This document shows, piece after piece, positions 14,606 through 27,013 of a stretch of DNA of 64,000 nucleotides (its first letter is position 1; every line of letters begins with the position of its first letter). The DNA is from Thermomonas sp. (GTDB lineage Bacteria; Pseudomonadota; Gammaproteobacteria; Xanthomonadales; Xanthomonadaceae), in NCBI GenBank assembly GCA_016720345.1, contig JADKKV010000001.1:237433-301432 (forward strand). The letters run 5' to 3'. Made by a program: the position numbers and the translations under genes. The notes under the pieces are model-generated. The model saw only the letters and a program-made list of their open reading frames with translations. It was not told the origin of the DNA and searched no databases.

Positions 14606-15163
14606 TCAGAAGTCCGGGTCCCAGTCGACCGTGACCACGCCCGCGTCGAAATCCACGCCGCGGACGAAATCGGGCTGCACGAACGGGATCATCCTTTCGC
14701 GCTCGCCCGACGCCACCAGCACGTCGTTGGCGCCGGTGGAAAACAGGTGGGAGACAAGGCCGAAATCGACGCCTTCCGCGTTGACCACGCGCAGGCCCTC
14801 CAGGTCCACCCAGTAGTACTCGCCGGGCGCCGGCGGCGGCAGCGCCGAGCGCGGCACCAGCACCTCCACCCCGCGCAGGGCGTCGGCGGCGTCCCGGTCC
14901 TCGATCCCGGGCATGCTCGCGATCAGGCCTTTCACGCCCTCGCGGACGCGCACGCCCTCGCAGGCACGCTCGACCCCGCGCGCGTCCCTCAGGATCCAGG
15001 GCTGGTAGCTCGCAATCGCCCGCAGCGGATCGGTGAAGCTTTCCAGCTTGACCTCGCCACGCACGCCGAACGCACCGTGCAACCGGCCCACGGTGATGTT
15101 CCGCTGGCGGCCGTCCGGTGCGTCCATGGGGGCAGCGCCGCCTGCAACAGGCGGCAGCGGCAT
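14606..15163 (-). CDS. rimM: 16S rRNA processing protein RimM
   Basis: RimM assists maturation of the 30S head and binds S19. The 185 residues show the N-terminal beta-barrel ([25 protein letters not shown]) and the PRC-barrel part ([54 protein letters not shown]). The first 20 residues are variable. The start codon shares one base with the rpsP stop (TGATG), indicating coupled translation. Confidence 0.95.
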   Translation of the reverse strand: MPLPPVAGGAAPMDAPDGRQRNITVGRLHGAFGVRGEVKLESFTDPLRAIASYQPWILRDARGVERACEGVRVREGVKGLIASMPGIEDRDAADALRGVEVLVPRSALPPPAPGEYYWVDLEGLRVVNAEGVDFGLVSHLFSTGANDVLVASGERERMIPFVQPDFVRGVDFDAGVVTVDWDPDF

Positions 15164-15411
15164 CAGGCGGCCTTGGCGGCCTGCTTGTACAGGTCGGCGA
15201 CCTTGTCGGTCAGCTGCGCGCCGTTGTCGACCCAGTGCTTGACGCGTTCCAGGTCCAGCTCGATGCGCTTTTCCTGGCCTTGCGCGACCGGGTTGTAGAA
15301 GCCCACGCGCTCGATGTTGCGGCCATCGCGGGCGCTGCGGCTGTCGGTGACGATGATGTGGTAGAAGGGGCGCTTCTTGGCGCCGCCACGGGTAAGGCGG
15401 ATCTTGACCAT
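15163..15411 (-). CDS. rpsP: 30S ribosomal protein S16
   Basis: S16 is needed for 30S assembly. The 82 residues ([43 protein letters not shown]...) are canonical. It is the first gene of rpsP-rimM-trmD-rplS. A TATACT hexamer on the minus strand at 15461-15466, about 50 bp upstream, is a plausible -10 element with a poor -35. Confidence 0.98.
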   Translation of the reverse strand: MVKIRLTRGGAKKRPFYHIIVTDSRSARDGRNIERVGFYNPVAQGQEKRIELDLERVKHWVDNGAQLTDKVADLYKQAAKAA

Positions 15412-15490
15412 GTGCTTTCTCGGTGTTGCCCAGCGGCCGGAATGGCCGGGTAAGCCGGCAAGTATAACGCCTTGAATCGATGCGGGAAAG

Positions 15491-16861
15491 TCAGCGCATC
15501 GGGGGCATGCTTCCGCGCCCGCCCATCATCCCGGACAAGCCGCGCATCATGCCTTTCATGCCGCCGCGGCCCAGCTTGCCCATCATCTTTTCCATCTGCT
15601 GGTACTGCTTCAGCACCTTGTTGACGTCGGCAGGGGTCAGCCCGGAACCACGCGCAACGCGGGCGCGGCGCGAGCCGTTGAGCAGGTCGGGGTTGCGGCG
15701 TTCCTTCTTCGTCATCGAATTGATGACTGCGATCATCCGCGGCACTTCCTTGCCGGTGACTTGCTGCTTCACGGATTCCGGCAGCGCGCCAACGCCCGGC
15801 AGCTTGTCCATCAACCCGGACAGGCCGCCCATGTTCTGCATCTGCTCGAGCTGGTCGCGCATGTCGTTGAGGTCGAATTTCTTGCCCTTGGCGACCTTCT
15901 CCGCCAGCTTGCGGGCCTTGTCCTGGTCGACCTGCTGCTCGACCTGCTCGACCAGCGACAGCACGTCGCCCATGTCGAGGATGCGGCCGGCGGCGCGATC
16001 CGGGTGGAACACGTCCAGGCCGTCGGGCTTCTCGCCCACGCCGACGAACTTGATCGGCTTGCCGGTGATGTAGCGCACCGACAGCGCCGCGCCGCCGCGG
16101 GCATCGCCGTCGGTCTTGGTCAGCACCACGCCGGTCAGCGGCAGCGCCTCGCCGAAGTGCTTGGCGGTGACGGCCGCGTCCTGGCCGGTCATCGAGTCGA
16201 CCACGAACAGCGTCTCGACCGGGTTCACCGCGCCGTGCAGCGCCTTGATCTCGGCCATCATCGCGTCGTCGATGCTGGTGCGGCCGGCGGTGTCGACGAT
16301 CAGCACGTCGGCGAAGGTCTTCTTCGCTTCGTCGATCGCGGCCTTGACGATGGCTTCGGGCTTCTGCGCGGCATCGGACGGGAAGAACACCGCGCCCACC
16401 TGGCCGGCCAGGGTCTGCAACTGCTCGATCGCGGCCGGACGGTAGACGTCGGCGCTGACCACCATCACCTTCTTCTTGCGCTTTTCCTTCAGGTGCTTGG
16501 CCAGCTTGGCCACGGTGGTGGTCTTGCCCGCACCCTGCAGGCCGGCCATCAGGATCACCGCCGGCGCCGGCACGTTGAGGTTTAGGTCCGAGGCCTGCGA
16601 ACCCATCACCGCGGTGAGTTCATCGCGAACGATCCGCACCAGCACCTGGCCCGGGGTCAGCGAGCGCATCACCTCCTGGCCGACCGCACGCACCTTGATC
16701 CGCTGCACCAGCGCCTGCACCACCGGCAGCGCCACGTCGGCCTCGAGCAGCGCGATGCGCACTTCGCGAACGGCTTCGGTGATATTGGATTCGGTCAGGC
16801 GGCCGCGCCCGCGCAGGCGCTCGATGGTGCCGGACAGGCGTTGGGTCAGGGATTCGAACAT
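15491..16861 (-). CDS. ffh: signal recognition particle GTPase Ffh
   Basis: Ffh binds signal sequences of membrane proteins on the ribosome and delivers them to FtsY. The ATG at 16859-16861 gives 456 residues ([22 protein letters not shown]). Eleven further in-frame codons upstream lack family similarity. The NG domain shows [35 protein letters not shown] and [14 protein letters not shown]. The M domain (residues about 300-456) is methionine-rich and ends [31 protein letters not shown] (ATTATA at 16894-16899) lies 32 bp upstream. It is divergent from the CcsA-like gene. Confidence 0.98.
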   Translation of the reverse strand: MFESLTQRLSGTIERLRGRGRLTESNITEAVREVRIALLEADVALPVVQALVQRIKVRAVGQEVMRSLTPGQVLVRIVRDELTAVMGSQASDLNLNVPAPAVILMAGLQGAGKTTTVAKLAKHLKEKRKKKVMVVSADVYRPAAIEQLQTLAGQVGAVFFPSDAAQKPEAIVKAAIDEAKKTFADVLIVDTAGRTSIDDAMMAEIKALHGAVNPVETLFVVDSMTGQDAAVTAKHFGEALPLTGVVLTKTDGDARGGAALSVRYITGKPIKFVGVGEKPDGLDVFHPDRAAGRILDMGDVLSLVEQVEQQVDQDKARKLAEKVAKGKKFDLNDMRDQLEQMQNMGGLSGLMDKLPGVGALPESVKQQVTGKEVPRMIAVINSMTKKERRNPDLLNGSRRARVARGSGLTPADVNKVLKQYQQMEKMMGKLGRGGMKGMMRGLSGMMGGRGSMPPMR

Positions 16862-16939
16862 CGTGGGCCGCGCAATCGGGGAAACGGGCCGCAATTATAG
16901 GGGCGATCCCGCGGTCGGCCTTTGTGCGACACTGCCGCG

Positions 16940-17728
16940 ATGACAATCGCTCTCATCGCGATCGCGCTGTACCTGGCCGCGACCGGCTGGCTGGTCGCGT
17001 CGGTGCAGCGCGCCGAAGGGGTCCCGCGTGGTTGGCTGCTGCCGGCCAACATGGCCCTGCTCCTGCATGGCGCCACCCACTACATGGCGTGGCGCGACAC
17101 CGGCATCACCGACCTGGATTTCTTCGCCGCGTTGTCGCTGGCGGGGCTGGGCATGGCGATCCTGACCGCGGTCGTCGGCGCCAGCGGGCGCATGCGCGCG
17201 CTGGGCGTGGTGGTGTTCCCGCTGGCCGCGCTGGGCTTGCTGGGCTATGCGCTGCATGGCCCTGCGCGGCAGCCCGAGCCGCTGGACTGGCGGCTGCTGT
17301 TGCACGCGTGGCTGGCGTTGCTGGCCTACGCGACCCTGGCGATCGCCGCGGTGCTGGCGGTCTTCTTGTGGCTGCAGGAGCGCGCCCTGCGCCGCCGCGA
17401 GTTCCACCGCTGGCTGCGCGCGCTGCCGCCGCTCACCGAACTGGAAACCCTGCTGTTCCGCACGATCATGGCCGGGTTCGTCCTGCTGGGGGCGGTGTTG
17501 CTGACCGGGGTGCTGTTCGTCGACGACCTGCTGGCCCAGCACCTGGTGCACAAGACCGTGCTGAGCGTCATGTCCTGGCTCGCTTTCGGCGCCCTGCTGG
17601 TCGGCCGCTGGCGGCTCGGCTGGCGCGGCGCCACCGCGGTGCGCTGGACGCTGGTGGCGATGGCGCTGCTGCTGCTGGCCTTCTTCGGCAGCAAGTTCGT
17701 GCTGGAGCTGGTGCTCGCCCGCGGCTAG
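16940..17728 (+). CDS. inner-membrane protein of the CcsA/HemX (YpjD) family
   Basis: An integral membrane protein of the cytochrome c assembly fold with about eight predicted helices over 262 residues. Its role beside ffh in proteobacteria is undefined. Family marks are the histidine in LLLHAWLALLAYATLAIAAV and the C-terminal HKTVLSVMSWLAFGALLVGRWRLGWRG, which matches E. coli YpjD. The ATG at 16940 starts a clean membrane segment (MTIALIAIALYLAATGWLVA). A TTG six codons upstream is less likely. Its stop shares the palindrome CTAG with the stop of the convergent GGDEF-EAL gene. Confidence 0.88.
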   Translation: MTIALIAIALYLAATGWLVASVQRAEGVPRGWLLPANMALLLHGATHYMAWRDTGITDLDFFAALSLAGLGMAILTAVVGASGRMRALGVVVFPLAALGLLGYALHGPARQPEPLDWRLLLHAWLALLAYATLAIAAVLAVFLWLQERALRRREFHRWLRALPPLTELETLLFRTIMAGFVLLGAVLLTGVLFVDDLLAQHLVHKTVLSVMSWLAFGALLVGRWRLGWRGATAVRWTLVAMALLLLAFFGSKFVLELVLARG

Positions 17729-19944
17729 CTGCGCACTGCGTGGACCCCGGCGGCGGTCACGAACCCCGCTTGCAGCAGTGCGCTTGCCTGCGCGTGCGGC
17801 AGCCCTGGGGCGAACAGGAATCCCTGCGCTTCCAGGCAGTCGAGCCTGCGCAATTCGTCGGCCTGGCCGATCGTCTCCACGCCTTCGGCGATCACGTGCA
17901 AGCCCAGGCTGCGGCTGAGGTCGACGATCGAATGGATGATCGCGCGCGCGTTGCGGGGGTTGCCGCCACCCAGCTCGGCGACGAAGCTGCGGTCGATCTT
18001 CAAGGTGGCAACCGGCAGCCTGCCGACGTAGGCCAGCGACGAATAGCCGCTGCCGAAGTCGTCGATCGCGATGCGCAGGCCGGGAGCCGCCTCGCGCAGC
18101 CGCGCCAGCGTGCGCGCGGCCTGTTCGATGTTGCGCATCAACGAGGTCTCGGTGATCTCGATCTCGACCGCATCGGCCAGGTCGCCTGCCGTATCCAGCT
18201 GCTGCAGCAGGCCGGCGACCAACGCCTCGTCCTGCAGGTCGGAGGCGTCCAGGTTCACCGACACCATGCAATCGGGATGGCTGCGGCGCCAACCGGCCAG
18301 GTCGGCCAGCGCGTGCGCCAGGATGCGCTGGTCGATCCTGCCGAGCATGCCGCCTTGCGCGGCGATCTCCAGGAATTCGCCGGGCAGCAGCACGCCGCGC
18401 TCGGGGTGGTGCCAACGCGCCAGCGCCTCGAACCCGAGCACCCGCGACGAGGACAGCGCCACCCGCGGCTGGTAGCAAGGACGGATCTCGTCACGCTCCA
18501 GTGCCTGCTGCAGCTCGTGTCGCAGGGTCAGCGTGGTGCGGCTGGCCAGGGCCATCGGCGGTGCGAAGAACGCGTGGCGGTCGCGGCCCCCGGCCTTGGC
18601 CGCGTACATCGCGGTGTCGGCCTGGCGCAGCAGCGCCTCGGCATCGGTGGCGTCCGCCGGATACAGCGCGATGCCCGCGCTCATGCGCAGCACGAACCGC
18701 ATGCCGCGCAATTCGACCGGCTCGCGCATGGCTTCGAACAGGCGTTCGACCTGTTGCACCAGCGAATCCAGCGCGTCCACGTGCACCACCAGCACGAATT
18801 CGTCGCCGCCCAGGCGGGCGATGGAATCCGCGGCGGGCACGCTCGCGGCCAGTCGGGACGCGACCGTCTTGAGGATCTCGTCGCCGAGCGAATGACCGTA
18901 GCTGTCATTGACCAGCTTGAAATCGTCGAGGTCGACCAGCACCACCGCCAGCCGGGTCTGCTCCCGCTGGCTGCGCTCCAGCGCGTAGGCAAGCTGCTCG
19001 CCCAACAGGCGACGGTTGCCCAGCCCGGTGAGCGGATCCAGCGACGCCAGCGTGATCAGGCTGTTGGACATCACCTGCGCGCGCAGCGCGTTGTAGAACA
19101 TCTGCCCGACCAGGCGCAGGCCCAGCAGGATGTCCGCCGACCAGTGGCGCTCACGGCGCACCGAATCGAAGCCGATGAAGCCCTCCGGCGCCTGCGCCTC
19201 GCCGAACGGCACCAGCACCAGCGAGCGGATGCCCTCGCGCTCGAACTCCGCGGCCTCGGTGGCGGCCTCGGGCGGCAGGTCGGCGACCACCGGGATGTGC
19301 ACGAAGCGCCCGGCCAGCAACTCGCGCATGAGCCAGCCGAAGTGGTCCATCGGCACCTGCTGCAGCTTGTGCGCCTCGCGGCTGATGCCCTCTTCCACCC
19401 ACTCGTGGGTGTTGTCCATCGATGCGCGATCGCCGCTGAAGCGGAACAGGTACGCGCGGTCGACCCCGAAGAAGCTTCCGATCCGCCCCAGCGCCTGCTC
19501 GATCAACCCATCCAGGCGTTCGCTGGGCGCATGGATCAGCTCGGTCGACAGCGCCGCGATCATGTGCTCGAACACCAGCCGGTTTTCCAGCCGCTCGCGA
19601 TATCCGTCGCCATCACCGTCGCCGACGCCGCCCAGGGTGGCCAGGTAGCGCCCGTCGATCTCGCGTTCCAGCCGCAGGCTGACCGCCGGCGCGTCCACGC
19701 GCGGGAAGTCGAGCCGCAATACGGCGGCGGGAAATCCGTCGAGGGCGATCCGCCAGCGCGCGAATTCGGCGGCGTCGAACTCCGGCACCAGGTCGGCCAG
19801 GCAGCACGCAGACACCGGCGCGCCATCGGCTTCGAGGACCCGGCCATCGCGATCCAGCAGGAACGAGCCGGTCAGGCCGGCGTGCGCGAACCCGGGGGCG
19901 GCCCCCCCGGGCTGGCGCCCAGCGCGCGCACTCTGATCGACCAT
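17725..19944 (-). CDS. GAF-GGDEF-EAL cyclic-di-GMP signalling protein
   Basis: A 739-residue cytoplasmic protein with a PAS-like N-terminus, a GAF domain at about 140-290, a GGDEF domain at about 295-460 and an EAL domain at about 475-730. The GGDEF motif is intact (ARLGGDEFVLVV, residues 379-383). The inhibitory RxxD site is absent because VPAAD occupies its place. The EAL domain keeps its catalytic set: GFEALARWHHP (E506), VSVNLDAS, EIEITETSL, DDFGSGYSSLAYVGRLPVATLKIDRSF, EGVET and AQGF. It may make c-di-GMP, degrade it or switch between the two. The input is unknown. The gene overlaps the CcsA-like gene by four bases at the 3' end. Confidence 0.93.
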   Translation of the reverse strand: MVDQSARAGRQPGGAAPGFAHAGLTGSFLLDRDGRVLEADGAPVSACCLADLVPEFDAAEFARWRIALDGFPAAVLRLDFPRVDAPAVSLRLEREIDGRYLATLGGVGDGDGDGYRERLENRLVFEHMIAALSTELIHAPSERLDGLIEQALGRIGSFFGVDRAYLFRFSGDRASMDNTHEWVEEGISREAHKLQQVPMDHFGWLMRELLAGRFVHIPVVADLPPEAATEAAEFEREGIRSLVLVPFGEAQAPEGFIGFDSVRRERHWSADILLGLRLVGQMFYNALRAQVMSNSLITLASLDPLTGLGNRRLLGEQLAYALERSQREQTRLAVVLVDLDDFKLVNDSYGHSLGDEILKTVASRLAASVPAADSIARLGGDEFVLVVHVDALDSLVQQVERLFEAMREPVELRGMRFVLRMSAGIALYPADATDAEALLRQADTAMYAAKAGGRDRHAFFAPPMALASRTTLTLRHELQQALERDEIRPCYQPRVALSSSRVLGFEALARWHHPERGVLLPGEFLEIAAQGGMLGRIDQRILAHALADLAGWRRSHPDCMVSVNLDASDLQDEALVAGLLQQLDTAGDLADAVEIEITETSLMRNIEQAARTLARLREAAPGLRIAIDDFGSGYSSLAYVGRLPVATLKIDRSFVAELGGGNPRNARAIIHSIVDLSRSLGLHVIAEGVETIGQADELRRLDCLEAQGFLFAPGLPHAQASALLQAGFVTAAGVHAVRS

Positions 19945-20076
19945 CGCTGAACCGGCTCCACGCAGCGGATGCTGGGTTGCGCACGATGGTACAACGCATG
20001 CCGCCCGCCGCGGCCGGCCAGGCGCAGGCAGGCGGCGGCATGGCCGCGTGGCGCGGCGACCACGACCGCTTCGGGA

Positions 20077-21480
<1,404 letters not shown>

Positions 21481-21546
21481 GACGATCGATGCGCGGGCGA
21501 TGCCGCACTTTAGCCGGCGCGGGTCGCACCCATCGAGACCCGCACG

Positions 21547-21570
21547 AAAAAGCCCGCGCAAGGCGGGCTT
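21547..21570 (-). terminator. terminator downstream of tRNA-Thr
   Basis: An 8-bp stem (AAGCCCGC / GCGGGCTT) with loop GCAAG is followed in the minus sense by a T run. It lies 13 bp after the tRNA-Thr 3' end and before radA. Confidence 0.85.
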
Positions 21571-21583
21571 CGTCGAACTGCAT

Positions 21584-21659
21584 TGGTGCCGGAAATAGGA
21601 ATCGAACCTACGACCCCATCATTACGAATGACGTGCTCTACCAACTGAGCTATTCCGGC
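21584..21659 (-). tRNA. tRNA-Thr (anticodon CGT)
   Basis: A 76-nt cloverleaf on the minus strand begins GCCGGAATAGCTCAGTTGG and ends in an encoded CCA. The acceptor arms GCCGGAA / TTCCGGC pair fully, the T loop is GGTTCGATTCC, and the seven-base anticodon loop TTCGTAA presents CGT (21624-21626), reading the threonine codon ACG. A terminator follows. Confidence 0.97.
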
Positions 21660-21690
21660 GTGGAGCGTGATTCTAGCGGTTGCGGGCGGC

Positions 21691-22644
21691 TCAATCCACC
21701 AGCCGCAGGCGCAGTTCCTTGGGCAGGGCGAACACCATGTCCTCCGGCTCGCCGTGCAGCTCGCGCACGCTGGCGGCCCCGAGTTCGCGCAAGCGGTCGA
21801 GCACGCCACGCACCAGGATGTCCGGGGCGGAGGCGCCGGCGGTGACCCCGATGCGGCGGCGACCGGCGATCCACGCCGGGTCGATCTCGTCGGCGCCGTC
21901 GATCAGCCAGGCCGCGGCGCCCTCGCGTTCGGCGAGTTCGCGCAGGCGGTTGGAATTGGAGGAATTCGGCGAACCCACCACCAGCACCGCCTCGCAACCC
22001 TCGCCCACCAGTTCGCGCACCGCGTCCTGGCGGTTCTGGGTGGCGTAGCAGATGTCGTCGTTCTTCGGGCCCTGGATCGCCGGGAAGCGCGCCTGCAGCG
22101 CCGCGATGATGTCGCGGGTGTCGTCCACGCTGAGCGTGGTCTGGGTGGTGTAGGAGCAGTTGCCGGGCTGCTCCAGGCGCAGCGTGCCGGCATCGTCCAG
22201 GTCCTCGACCAGGTGGATGCTCCCGCGCCCGCCCTCGCGGTTCCACTGGCCCATCGTGCCCTCCACCTCCGGGTGCCCGGCGTGGCCGATCAGGACCATG
22301 TCGCGGCCGTTGCGGCATTGCCTTGCGACTTCCAGGTGGACCTTGGTCACCAGCGGGCAGGTGGCGTCGAACACCTTCAGGCCGCGCCGCGCGGCTTCGC
22401 TGCGCACCGCCTGCGAAACGCCGTGCGCGCTGAAGATCACCGTGTTGCCGTCCGGCACCTCGGCCAGTTCCTCGACGAAGATCGCGCCGCGCGCCTTCAG
22501 GTCGTCGACCACGAAGCGGTTGTGGACCACCTCGTGGCGCACGTAGATCGGCGCGCCGAGGGTTTCGATGGCGCGCTTGACGATCTCGATGGCGCGATCG
22601 ACGCCGGCGCAGAAACCACGGGGATTGGCGAGCAGGACGTCCAT
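21691..22644 (-). CDS. ispH: 4-hydroxy-3-methylbut-2-enyl diphosphate reductase IspH
   Basis: The last step of the MEP isoprenoid pathway, making IPP and DMAPP with a [4Fe-4S] cluster. The ATG at 22642-22644 ([20 protein letters not shown]) gives 317 residues. The three cluster cysteines are in GFCAGV (C12), DATCPLVTK and [10 protein letters not shown]. The catalytic glutamate lies in [10 protein letters not shown], and [10 protein letters not shown] binds substrate. It starts seven bases after lspA and ends the chain ribF-ileS-lspA-ispH. Confidence 0.97.
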   Translation of the reverse strand: MDVLLANPRGFCAGVDRAIEIVKRAIETLGAPIYVRHEVVHNRFVVDDLKARGAIFVEELAEVPDGNTVIFSAHGVSQAVRSEAARRGLKVFDATCPLVTKVHLEVARQCRNGRDMVLIGHAGHPEVEGTMGQWNREGGRGSIHLVEDLDDAGTLRLEQPGNCSYTTQTTLSVDDTRDIIAALQARFPAIQGPKNDDICYATQNRQDAVRELVGEGCEAVLVVGSPNSSNSNRLRELAEREGAAAWLIDGADEIDPAWIAGRRRIGVTAGASAPDILVRGVLDRLRELGAASVRELHGEPEDMVFALPKELRLRLVD

Positions 22645-22651
22645 CCGCGGA

Positions 22652-23155
22652 TTATCCGGCCTTGCGCTGCGGCTTGCCGCCGGACAGGCCGGACAGCGCG
22701 ATGCCGATGGCGCCGCCGACCACCGCGCAGTCGGCGATGTTGAACGCCGGCCAGTAGAAGCTGCCGGCATGCCACTGGATGAAATCGACCACGTGGCCAT
22801 GCACGACGCGGTCGATCACGTTGCCGATCGCGCCGCCGATCACCAGCGCCAGCGGCAGCGCCTGCCTCCAGTCGCGGCGCGGGGTGCGCGCCAGCATCCA
22901 CCCCATCAGCGCGCAGATCGCGGACGCCAGCGCCATGAAGAACCATTTCTGCCAGCCGCCGGCATCGGCCAGGAAGCTGAACGCGGCGCCGGTGTTGTAG
23001 GTGCGGTACCAGTTCCAGAAGCCGTCGATGACCGGCACCGCGGTGTACTCCGGCAGCGCCGCCAGCACCCACGCCTTGCTCCACTGGTCCAGCGCGATGA
23101 CGACCACCGAAGCCGCGAGCCACGGGAGCGCGTTCGCCCTCGCCGCGGACGCCAT
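22652..23155 (-). CDS. lspA: lipoprotein signal peptidase LspA
   Basis: Membrane aspartyl protease that removes signal peptides from diacylated prolipoproteins. The 167 residues contain four membrane segments. The two catalytic aspartates are in [19 protein letters not shown] and [13 protein letters not shown]. The ATG at 23153-23155 shares its first base with the ileS stop (TGATG), so translation is coupled. Several likely substrates are encoded in this window, including the PCu(A)C protein and the second PstS. Confidence 0.96.
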   Translation of the reverse strand: MASAARANALPWLAASVVVIALDQWSKAWVLAALPEYTAVPVIDGFWNWYRTYNTGAAFSFLADAGGWQKWFFMALASAICALMGWMLARTPRRDWRQALPLALVIGGAIGNVIDRVVHGHVVDFIQWHAGSFYWPAFNIADCAVVGGAIGIALSGLSGGKPQRKAG

Positions 23156-26022
23156 CAGAACCAGCTCCTGGCTTCGCCCGGTCCCTCGATGTTGGATACG
23201 CAACGCAGGCACAGCGCCGGATGCCGCGGGTCGGTGCCGACATCCTCGCGGCGGTGCCAGCAGCGCACGCACTTCGGCTTGGCGGTCGGCTGCGCGAACA
23301 CCCCGATCACGCCGCTGGCGTCGGCATCCGGCACCACCCGCACGTCGCCGCTGATCAGCAGGAAACGCAGTTCGTCGGCCAGCGGCGACAGCCAGTTCTG
23401 GTCGGCCACGGCGCAGCGCAGTTCGATCTCGGCATCCAGCGCGGCGCCGATCGCGCCGGCCGCGCGCATCGGCTCCAGCACCTTGGCAACCTGCTCGCGC
23501 AGGACCAGCAGGTGGTCCATGTCGGTGGCCGACAGCGGCACGTCGCCCGCCAGCGGCGCCAGCCCGTCGTACCAGGTGGCGAACAGCACGTCGCCGGCGC
23601 GTTCGCCGGGCAGTTGGCCCCACATCTCGTCGGCGGTGAAGCTGAGCACCGGCGCGATCCAGCGCACGAACGCCTCGGCGATCTGGAACATCGCGGTCTG
23701 CGCGCTGCGCCGTCCGCGCGAGTCCTGCCGCATCGTGTACAGGCGGTCCTTGGTGACATCGAGGTACAGCGAGCCGAGGTCGACGCTGCAGAAATTCATC
23801 AGCGCCTGCACCACCGCGGCGAAGTCGTAGCGCGCGTAGGCGCCGGCGACCTCCTCCTGCACCTGCCATGCGCGATGCACGATCCAGCGGTCCAGCCCCA
23901 CCATGTCGTCCAGCGCCACCAGGTCGCGGGCCGGGTCGAAGCCGTGCAGGTTGCCCAGCAGGAAGCGCGCGGTGTTGCGGATGCGGCGATAGGCGTCGGC
24001 GTTGCGCTTGAGGATCTCCTGCGACAGCGACATCTCGTTGCTGTAGTCGGTGGAGGCGATCCACAGGCGCAGGATGTCCGCGCCCAGCGTCTTCATGATC
24101 TCCTGCGGCTCGATGCCGTTGCCGAGCGACTTCGACATCTTGCGGCCGTGCTCGTCCACGGTGAAGCCGTGGGTGAGGCACTGCCGGTACGGCGCGGCCT
24201 TGTCGATCGCCACGCCGGTCAGCAGCGAGCTCTGGAACCAGCCGCGATGCTGGTCGGAGCCTTCCAGGTAGAGGTCGGCCGGCTTGCCCAGCCCGCGCTC
24301 CCTGACCACGCACTCGTGGGTGACGCCGGAGTCGAACCAGACATCGAGGATGTCGGTGATCCGGTCGTAATCCGCGGCTTCTTCGCCCAGCAGGTCGGCG
24401 GCGTCCAGTGCGTACCACGCATCGACGCCTTCGCGCTCGACGCGGTCGGCGACCGCGCGCATCAGCTCGACGCTGCGCGGATGCGGCTCGCCGCTCTCGC
24501 GGTGCACGAACAGCGCGATCGGCACGCCCCAGGTGCGCTGGCGCGAGATGGTCCAGTCCGGGCGCCCGTCGACCATGCCGGCGATGCGCGCCTCGCCCCA
24601 TCCCGGGTACCAGGCGACGGTCTTGATCGCGGCCAGCGCGTCGTCGCGCAGGTTCGCCTGGTCCATCGAGATGAACCACTGCGGGGTGGCGCGGAACGCG
24701 ACCGGGGTCTTGTGCCGCCAGCAGTGCGGGTAGCTGTGGGTGAGCTTCGAGAACGCGAGCAGGTGGCCGCTTGCGCGCAACACGTCCACCAGCACGTCGT
24801 TGGCCTTCCAGACATGCACGCCGGCGAGTTCGGCGCCGTTGGCAGGCGGCGTCGACGGCAGGTACACGCCGCGGCCATCGACCGGGTTGAGCTGCGCCGC
24901 CGAATATTTCTCGACCAGCCCGTACTTCTGGGAGACCGCGAAGTCTTCCTGGCCGTGGCCCGGCGCGGTGTGCACGGCGCCGGTGCCGTCTTCGGCGCTG
25001 ACGTGGTCGCCAAGCAGGACCGGGATGTCGCGCTCGGCGTAGAACGGATGCGCGAACAACATGCCTTCGAGTTTTTCGCCGACGGCGCGGCCGAGCACCA
25101 CGACCTCATCGACGCCGTAACGCTTCAATGCCTTTTCGGCCAGGGCCTCGGCCAGCACCAGCCAACGGCGCGCGCCGTTCGCGGCGAGCGGACCTTCGAC
25201 CAGCACGTAGTCGAGATCCGGGCCCATCGAGATCGCCAGCGACGCCGGCAGCGTCCACGGCGTGGTGGTCCAGATCGGCAGCGCGACCTCGACGCCTTCC
25301 GGCAATTCGCTGCCGAACGCGCGGCTCAGCGCCTGCGGGTTGCGCGCGCCGTAGGCCACGTCGACCGCCGGCGAGACCTTGTCCTGGTATTCGATCTCCG
25401 CCTCGGCCAGCGCCGAACCGCAATCGAAGCACCAGTAGACCGGCTTCACCCCGCGCAGCAGGTGGCCGTTCTCCACCACCCTGGCCAGCGCGCGGATCTC
25501 GTCGGCCTCGAACTTGAAATCCAGCGTGCGGTACGGGTTTTCCCAGTCGCCGAGCACGCCCAGTCGCTTGAAGTCGCGGCGCTGCACGTCGATCTGCTCG
25601 CTGGCGTACTCGCGGCATTTCTGCCGGAACGCGACCGCGTCGAGCTTCACGCCGACCTTGCCGAACTTCTTCTCGATCGCGATCTCGATCGGCAACCCGT
25701 GGCAGTCCCAGCCCGGGATGTAGGGCGCGTCGAAGCCGGCCAGCGTCTTCGACTTGACGATGATGTCCTTGAGGATCTTGTTGACCGCGTGGCCCAGGTG
25801 GATCGCGCCGTTGGCATACGGCGGGCCGTCGTGCAGCACGAACTGCGGGCGCCCCTTCGCGACCCCGCGGATCCGTGCGTACAGGCCTTCTGCTTCCCAG
25901 CGCGCCAGCGTCTCCGGCTCGCGCCTGGGCAGGTCGCCACGCATCGGGAACGCGGTCTCCGGCAGCAGGATGGTGGACCTGTACGGATTGTCGCTGGTCT
26001 TGTTCGAACGATCTTCGGTCAC
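23155..26022 (-). CDS. ileS: isoleucyl-tRNA synthetase
   Basis: Class I synthetase charging tRNA-Ile. I take the GTG at 26020-26022 ([25 protein letters not shown]), which overlaps the ribF stop as GTGA. This gives 955 residues, close to the family norm. The HIGH motif appears as [15 protein letters not shown], the KMSKS loop as [12 protein letters not shown], and the CP1 editing domain lies between them. A C-terminal zinc finger is visible ([12 protein letters not shown]...CLRCVSNI). This synthetase-signal peptidase-IspH order is widespread in proteobacteria. Confidence 0.97.
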   Translation of the reverse strand: MTEDRSNKTSDNPYRSTILLPETAFPMRGDLPRREPETLARWEAEGLYARIRGVAKGRPQFVLHDGPPYANGAIHLGHAVNKILKDIIVKSKTLAGFDAPYIPGWDCHGLPIEIAIEKKFGKVGVKLDAVAFRQKCREYASEQIDVQRRDFKRLGVLGDWENPYRTLDFKFEADEIRALARVVENGHLLRGVKPVYWCFDCGSALAEAEIEYQDKVSPAVDVAYGARNPQALSRAFGSELPEGVEVALPIWTTTPWTLPASLAISMGPDLDYVLVEGPLAANGARRWLVLAEALAEKALKRYGVDEVVVLGRAVGEKLEGMLFAHPFYAERDIPVLLGDHVSAEDGTGAVHTAPGHGQEDFAVSQKYGLVEKYSAAQLNPVDGRGVYLPSTPPANGAELAGVHVWKANDVLVDVLRASGHLLAFSKLTHSYPHCWRHKTPVAFRATPQWFISMDQANLRDDALAAIKTVAWYPGWGEARIAGMVDGRPDWTISRQRTWGVPIALFVHRESGEPHPRSVELMRAVADRVEREGVDAWYALDAADLLGEEAADYDRITDILDVWFDSGVTHECVVRERGLGKPADLYLEGSDQHRGWFQSSLLTGVAIDKAAPYRQCLTHGFTVDEHGRKMSKSLGNGIEPQEIMKTLGADILRLWIASTDYSNEMSLSQEILKRNADAYRRIRNTARFLLGNLHGFDPARDLVALDDMVGLDRWIVHRAWQVQEEVAGAYARYDFAAVVQALMNFCSVDLGSLYLDVTKDRLYTMRQDSRGRRSAQTAMFQIAEAFVRWIAPVLSFTADEMWGQLPGERAGDVLFATWYDGLAPLAGDVPLSATDMDHLLVLREQVAKVLEPMRAAGAIGAALDAEIELRCAVADQNWLSPLADELRFLLISGDVRVVPDADASGVIGVFAQPTAKPKCVRCWHRREDVGTDPRHPALCLRCVSNIEGPGEARSWF

Positions 26023-26972
26023 GCGCTGGCTCGCTGCTGTGTCTGGATCAGGATGGCACGGGCCTGCGCGTCGTCGCGGTGCATCTGCGCCACCAGCGAC
26101 GGCAGGTCGGGGAATTTCTCTTCGTCGCGCAGGCGGGCGACGAACTCGACCTCGATCCGGCGGCCGTACAGGTCGCCCTCGAAATCGAACAGGTGGGCCT
26201 CCAGCAGCGGCTCGATGCCGTCCACGGTGGGACGGGTGCCGAAGCTGGACACCGATGGCCACGGCGCGTCGGTCACCCCGTGCACCCAGCTCGCGTAGAT
26301 CCCGCGCAGCGCCGGGGCCTTGCCGCCGTAGCGCAGGTTGGCGGTCGGATAGCCGAGGGTGCGCCCGAGCTGGCGACCGTGCACGACGTGGCCAGCGATG
26401 GCATAGGGCCGGCCAAGCAGCTTGGCTGCGTGGGCGAAGTCGCCCTCGACCAGCGCCGCACGGATGCGCGTGCTGGACACGCGCTCGCCATCGCTGCAGT
26501 GCACCGGGTCGATCGAATGCGCGACGAAGCCGTGCTCCGCGCCCAGCGCCTGCAGCAGGGCGATGTCGCCGCCGCGCGCGTTGCCGAAGCGGAAGCCGGG
26601 GCCGACCCAGACTTCGCGCGCGGACAGTCGCTCGACCAGTACGTCGCGCACGAACGCTTGCGCCGGCATCGATGCCAGTTTCGCGTCGAAGCGCAGCAGG
26701 CCGACGCTGTCGCAGCCGAGCGCATGCAGGCCTTCCAGCTTGGCCCGCGGCAGCATCAGCCGCGGCGGATGTTCGCCGCGGGCGAAGAACTCGCGCGGCA
26801 GCGGCTCGAAACCCAGGGCCACCGCCGGCACCCCCAGCGCACGCGCATGCGCGACCGCGCGGCCCACCAGCGCGCGATGGCCCAGGTGCAGGCCGTCGAA
26901 GGCGCCGATGCAGACCACGCTGCCCTGCGGGCACAGCGGCCCTCCCACGGCGTCGCGGAAAAATCGATTCAT
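26019..26972 (-). CDS. ribF: bifunctional riboflavin kinase / FAD synthetase
   Basis: Makes FMN and then FAD from riboflavin. The ATG at 26970-26972 ([20 protein letters not shown]) gives 317 residues. The N-terminal adenylyltransferase has [16 protein letters not shown] and a [14 protein letters not shown] loop. The C-terminal kinase has [21 protein letters not shown] and an [20 protein letters not shown] stretch. It lies 41 bp after murJ and overlaps ileS, the usual murJ-ribF-ileS order. Confidence 0.96.
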   Translation of the reverse strand: MNRFFRDAVGGPLCPQGSVVCIGAFDGLHLGHRALVGRAVAHARALGVPAVALGFEPLPREFFARGEHPPRLMLPRAKLEGLHALGCDSVGLLRFDAKLASMPAQAFVRDVLVERLSAREVWVGPGFRFGNARGGDIALLQALGAEHGFVAHSIDPVHCSDGERVSSTRIRAALVEGDFAHAAKLLGRPYAIAGHVVHGRQLGRTLGYPTANLRYGGKAPALRGIYASWVHGVTDAPWPSVSSFGTRPTVDGIEPLLEAHLFDFEGDLYGRRIEVEFVARLRDEEKFPDLPSLVAQMHRDDAQARAILIQTQQRASA

Positions 26973-27013
26973 GACGAACCGGCAGTATAGCTGCGGTGCA
27001 GCATGCGCGGCCG

